Positions 38,145-41,130 of a stretch of 41,130 nt of DNA are shown piece after piece (the first letter of the stretch is position 1; each line of letters opens with the position of its first letter). A program made the position numbers and the translations under genes. This DNA comes from a virus, in IMG/VR virus record IMGVR_UViG_3300019884_000003, positions 1 through 41,130 of that record. One strand, written 5' to 3'. Under the pieces are notes generated by a model, which searched no databases, was not told where the DNA came from, and saw only the letters and a program-made list of their open reading frames with translations.

Positions 38145-40478
38145 ATGGTGTACCAGCGTTCGGCGCTCCCGAAACACCGAACCGACGATAACACACCAGG
38201 GGTCAACGTCCCTAGCCCTGTGGCACTGGGATGGTCGCCCTTCCATACAGCAGCAGAGGATTACTTGCAAGCAGGCTTCCTTCCCATTCCTTTGCCATCG
38301 GGTAAGAAGTTCCCACCCCCCAAGGGAGTACCCAATGATCTGGACTATACCGAGACAACCTTAGAAGAGTGGCTTGCTGGCATCTATCGCAACGGGGACA
38401 AGCAACGGATTGACAAGGGAGCAAAGAACATTGGCACCATCGTGCCGGATGGCGTTGTCGTGTTTGACATTGACGGGCCATCGGGCAAGGAAACGCTTGC
38501 AGAGCTTGAAAATTCGCTAGGCGCACTGCCGCCTACGTGGATGACATTCCGTGGTGACGTCGACAGATATCACCTCTGGTTTGTCACACCAGGTGGGCTA
38601 ACGTGGCCGGGTAAGTTAGGGGCTGGCCTTGATATCATTTATCGTCATTACCGCTATGTGGTTGTGCCTCCGTCTGTACATCCTAACGGTAATCAATACC
38701 GATGGATCACAAACTCACGAGGTGGCGCAAGGCTTTTGCAGTATCTGCCAGCGCCCGATGAATTCGCGGACTTGCCCGAAGCGTGGCTTAGTCTCACCAA
38801 CGGCAACGGCTACGTTCGTCGCGATCGTGCGGAAGTGGATGCGCGCTTGTGGATTCAAGAGCACGGCGCTGGATCGCCCTGCCCACAAATGAAAAGGGTT
38901 GTACTGACGCATCTTAGGCTGATGCGCAAGCACGCTGATCTAGGTGGGCTACACGATGCGATGGTTAACGCTGTGTGGTCAGTGTTGGCTGAAATTAGCC
39001 AGGGACACAAAGGGGGACACGCAGCGTTAGCTAAGCTCAAATCCACATTCACCATACAAGCTGATGAGTCCGGCAGGCGCGATCCTGGTGCACCTGAGGC
39101 GGAATGGGCTAGGGCATGCGTTGGTGCCATTGAGAAAACAGCGATAGAGCGCGTGCGCCAAGGTGACCCGTGCGAGGTAGAGGAAGCGGAACGAGGTCAA
39201 GACCCTGCAAGGTTTTTCGATACCAAGCATGGACTCAAGGCGCGCTCATTACGCAAATCTGTTGAGGCTACAGGACAATTGGCTGTCGGCCCTGGTGGAA
39301 TGATTTACCGGCACACCGATGGACTATGGGTGCCTGATGGTGAGGCAGAGATCTACCGGCGCACTGAATCCCTTCTACGCCAACGATGGAGGCCAGCGCA
39401 CGCTGAGAATGTGCGGAAGGTAGTCGAGCACCGTGAGCCGTTCATCACTGATGACGGACAGGATTTGCGTTACCTGAACTTGCCAAATGGTTTGCTGGAT
39501 TGGAAATCCGGCAAGCTGTATCCGCATAATCCTTCTGTAGTAAGCACAATGCGTATCCCTGTTGAGTGGGATGACGACGCTGACTGCCCTGATATCGATG
39601 AGTTCTTTAGGCAGGTGTTCCCTGGTGACGCGATCGAGCTTGCATACGAGATCCTTGGATACATGCTTTACAACGACAACCCTTTACACAAAGCCATTCT
39701 CCTATACGGATCAGGCCGTAATGGGAAGGGCACATTTATCAGATTGGCTCGAATGCTTGTGGGGCACAGCAACATCTCAGCCGTCACCCCTCAAGCATTG
39801 GACTCTAGTCAGTTTTCGTCAGCGCAGCTTTACGGGAAGTTGGCAAATCTCGTTGGTGACGTTGACCCTCGCATCTTCAAGAGCACAGAGCAATTCAAGC
39901 AATTAACTGGTGGTGACTACATGATGGCGCAGCACAAGCACAAGAACCCTTTCACGTTCAGGTGTCGCGCGCTCATGGTCGCTGCGTTCAACGCGCTTCC
40001 CCGGACAGCGGACACCACAGAGGGTTTCTTCAGCCGTTGGGTCGTTGTCCCGTTCAGCGCCTTTTTCCCGGCTGGCAAAGCTGACACCCTCCTCATAGAC
40101 AGGCTCACCTCTCCTAGGAATTTACAGGGGCTACTGAGGGGCGCGGTTGGTGGTCTACAGCAAGTCATGCGACGTGGGTCGTTCGCCATTCCGCCATCCG
40201 TCGCCAGCGCCACTGAGCGTTTCAAGATGGAGGCTGATCCAATGCGAGGCTTCATCGAAGAGAGAGTTAGCTTTGAGGGCCGAGCGTTTACAGCGCGCAC
40301 GGAGATCTACGCGGCGTATGCGACATGGGCAGCGATGAATGGATTTCATCAGATGTCAGCTCAGCGATTCTATGAATCATTTACTGCGGCGTGCGTTGAC
40401 ACAAAGCAATCTGTAATGCGCGCAGCTATATTGCACGGGGTAAATGGGTATCGGGGAATTACCTTAGGGCGGCAATAG
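38145..40478 (+). CDS. Prim-Pol/helicase fusion (primase-helicase)
   Basis: A 777-residue replication protein. Residues about 30-200 are a bifunctional primase/polymerase domain: catalytic acids in VVVFDIDG (Asp108, Asp110), His143 in DRYHLWFV and a conserved PPSVHPNG (175-182). A middle D5-N-like region follows. The C-terminal half is a superfamily 3/D5-type helicase with Walker A GSGRNGKGT (522-530) and a Walker B-like LVGDVDPR. From codon 622 the gene lies in the right ITR, so its last 156 codons are repeated in reverse at 653-1121. It follows AGAGGAGAGGAA; ATG at 38145 is chosen for this site. Confidence 0.92.
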   Translation: MVYQRSALPKHRTDDNTPGVNVPSPVALGWSPFHTAAEDYLQAGFLPIPLPSGKKFPPPKGVPNDLDYTETTLEEWLAGIYRNGDKQRIDKGAKNIGTIVPDGVVVFDIDGPSGKETLAELENSLGALPPTWMTFRGDVDRYHLWFVTPGGLTWPGKLGAGLDIIYRHYRYVVVPPSVHPNGNQYRWITNSRGGARLLQYLPAPDEFADLPEAWLSLTNGNGYVRRDRAEVDARLWIQEHGAGSPCPQMKRVVLTHLRLMRKHADLGGLHDAMVNAVWSVLAEISQGHKGGHAALAKLKSTFTIQADESGRRDPGAPEAEWARACVGAIEKTAIERVRQGDPCEVEEAERGQDPARFFDTKHGLKARSLRKSVEATGQLAVGPGGMIYRHTDGLWVPDGEAEIYRRTESLLRQRWRPAHAENVRKVVEHREPFITDDGQDLRYLNLPNGLLDWKSGKLYPHNPSVVSTMRIPVEWDDDADCPDIDEFFRQVFPGDAIELAYEILGYMLYNDNPLHKAILLYGSGRNGKGTFIRLARMLVGHSNISAVTPQALDSSQFSSAQLYGKLANLVGDVDPRIFKSTEQFKQLTGGDYMMAQHKHKNPFTFRCRALMVAAFNALPRTADTTEGFFSRWVVVPFSAFFPAGKADTLLIDRLTSPRNLQGLLRGAVGGLQQVMRRGSFAIPPSVASATERFKMEADPMRGFIEERVSFEGRAFTARTEIYAAYATWAAMNGFHQMSAQRFYESFTAACVDTKQSVMRAAILHGVNGYRGITLGRQ

Positions 40479-41130
40479 ATTTAACCCCCCGGGGGTGGGG
40501 GCAGGTATAAGGGGTGGGGTCAGACTATATTGCAATATGGAGGTAACCTCTAATATGCAGTATGGTTTGGCCCTACCTTTTGACCCCACGTCCACCCTTA
40601 TTAATTCTTGTTGCGCTGCAACACATTCTTTCGGTCCTTACAATGAATTAAAATAAATCAATGTTTGGTTTTGTTGTATTCGAGACATGGAAATATTTCG
40701 ATCGCTACAATTAGTTACTCGTCACTAAAAGTAATTGTGACGGTCGGTAATCAAAAAAGTCCAGTGACGATCTTCAATCTTTCGGCCATCGGGCACAGAG
40801 TTACACTAATAAAATCCCACCGTCCAATGTGGACACAGCGCCTTATACATTTTGCAAATAGGTTCTGACCAGCGCTAATGCACTGTCCTATCCGGACCGA
40901 ACAGAGATTGATATTAATCGATACGTATGGATATACACCACCCGCCAGCGCGAGCATCGACCCACTGAAGCGTTTGAATATAGAGCCCCGTCACTTTAAG
41001 TTACTAATTACGCTCCGTTATTTTAATCAATTTAAATATAAACTAAATCAACTTAATCAATAAAAAATTCCATCAAATTCAAACAAAAATAAATTTAAAT
41101 AAATGAATTAACACAATACGACATATACGT
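40010..41130. repeat. Right inverted terminal repeat, about 1,121 bp
   Basis: Reverse complement of 1-1121. It begins inside codon 622 of the primase-helicase gene and continues 652 bases past its stop into an AT-rich end without genes. Ends read ACGTATATGTCG at the left and CGACATATACGT at the right. Confidence 0.95.
40491..40519 (+). other. G-quadruplex-like tract, right ITR
   Basis: G5-T-G5, 9-nt loop, G4-T-G4 on the plus strand, 12 nt after the primase-helicase stop. It is preceded by a C6 run with which the first G-run could pair, so quadruplex and hairpin forms would compete. Confidence 0.5.

Overview
The window looks like the complete genome of a tailed bacteriophage with siphovirus-type morphogenesis genes. 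An inverted terminal repeat (ITR) of about 1,121 bp bounds it on both sides. The host is probably an actinobacterium: the phage carries a DUF397 protein, a DUF2637/SpdB-like membrane protein, GTG and TTG starts with GGAGG-type ribosome sites, and a gene order common in actinophages. No integrase, recognisable repressor, tRNA gene or CRISPR array was found. Almost every gene is on the + strand; the exceptions are one small membrane-protein gene near the left end and the broken primase fragment inside the left ITR.

Layout. 1-1121: left ITR, with an AT-rich outer part, a G-quadruplex-like tract and a reversed copy of the last 156 codons of the primase-helicase. 1191-3539: early or accessory region with a control zone at 1922-2637 (five TGTCCG sites) and a DUF2637 membrane protein. 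3625-10831: packaging and capsid genes (small and large terminase, portal, ClpP-like protease, HK97-type major capsid protein, probable decoration protein). 10906-11662: three small membrane proteins. 11728-17351: head-tail connectors, tail terminator, two related tail-tube-like proteins, tail assembly chaperone pair with a clear -1 slippery site, and a short tape measure. 17365-22365: tail tip proteins, Zn peptidase-type endolysin and holin. 22366-22670: a gene-free stretch with strong RNA structure and a CRP/GlxR-like site. 22671-25036: small accessory proteins. 25037-40478: replication and recombination (SNF2-type helicase, Cas4-like Fe-S exonuclease, Sak4-like ATPase, probable ssDNA-binding protein, M23 peptidase, uracil-DNA glycosylase, family A DNA polymerase in two pieces, RuvC-like resolvase, prim-pol/helicase). 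40010-41130: right ITR, which starts inside the primase-helicase gene.

How the parts work together. Prim-pol/helicase, family A polymerase and an SSB-like protein form a self-sufficient replisome. SNF2, Cas4-like, Sak4-like and RuvC-like proteins form a recombination set. The odd point is that linear genomes with long ITRs are usually replicated by a terminal protein plus a family B polymerase, or kept as hairpins by a protelomerase, and neither is visible here.

The most notable observations are: (1) the long ITR that has captured the 3' end of the primase gene; (2) a family A polymerase gene split just before motif A by a roughly 638-bp insertion carrying two genes; (3) within that insertion, an exact 76-bp copy of a segment of the tail gene 14.8 kb away; (4) a dispersed motif TTTCTTTACAATTAG placed directly upstream of ribosome sites; (5) two perfect TGTGA-N6-TCACA sites. 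Assembly or amplification error remains a live alternative for items 1 to 3.
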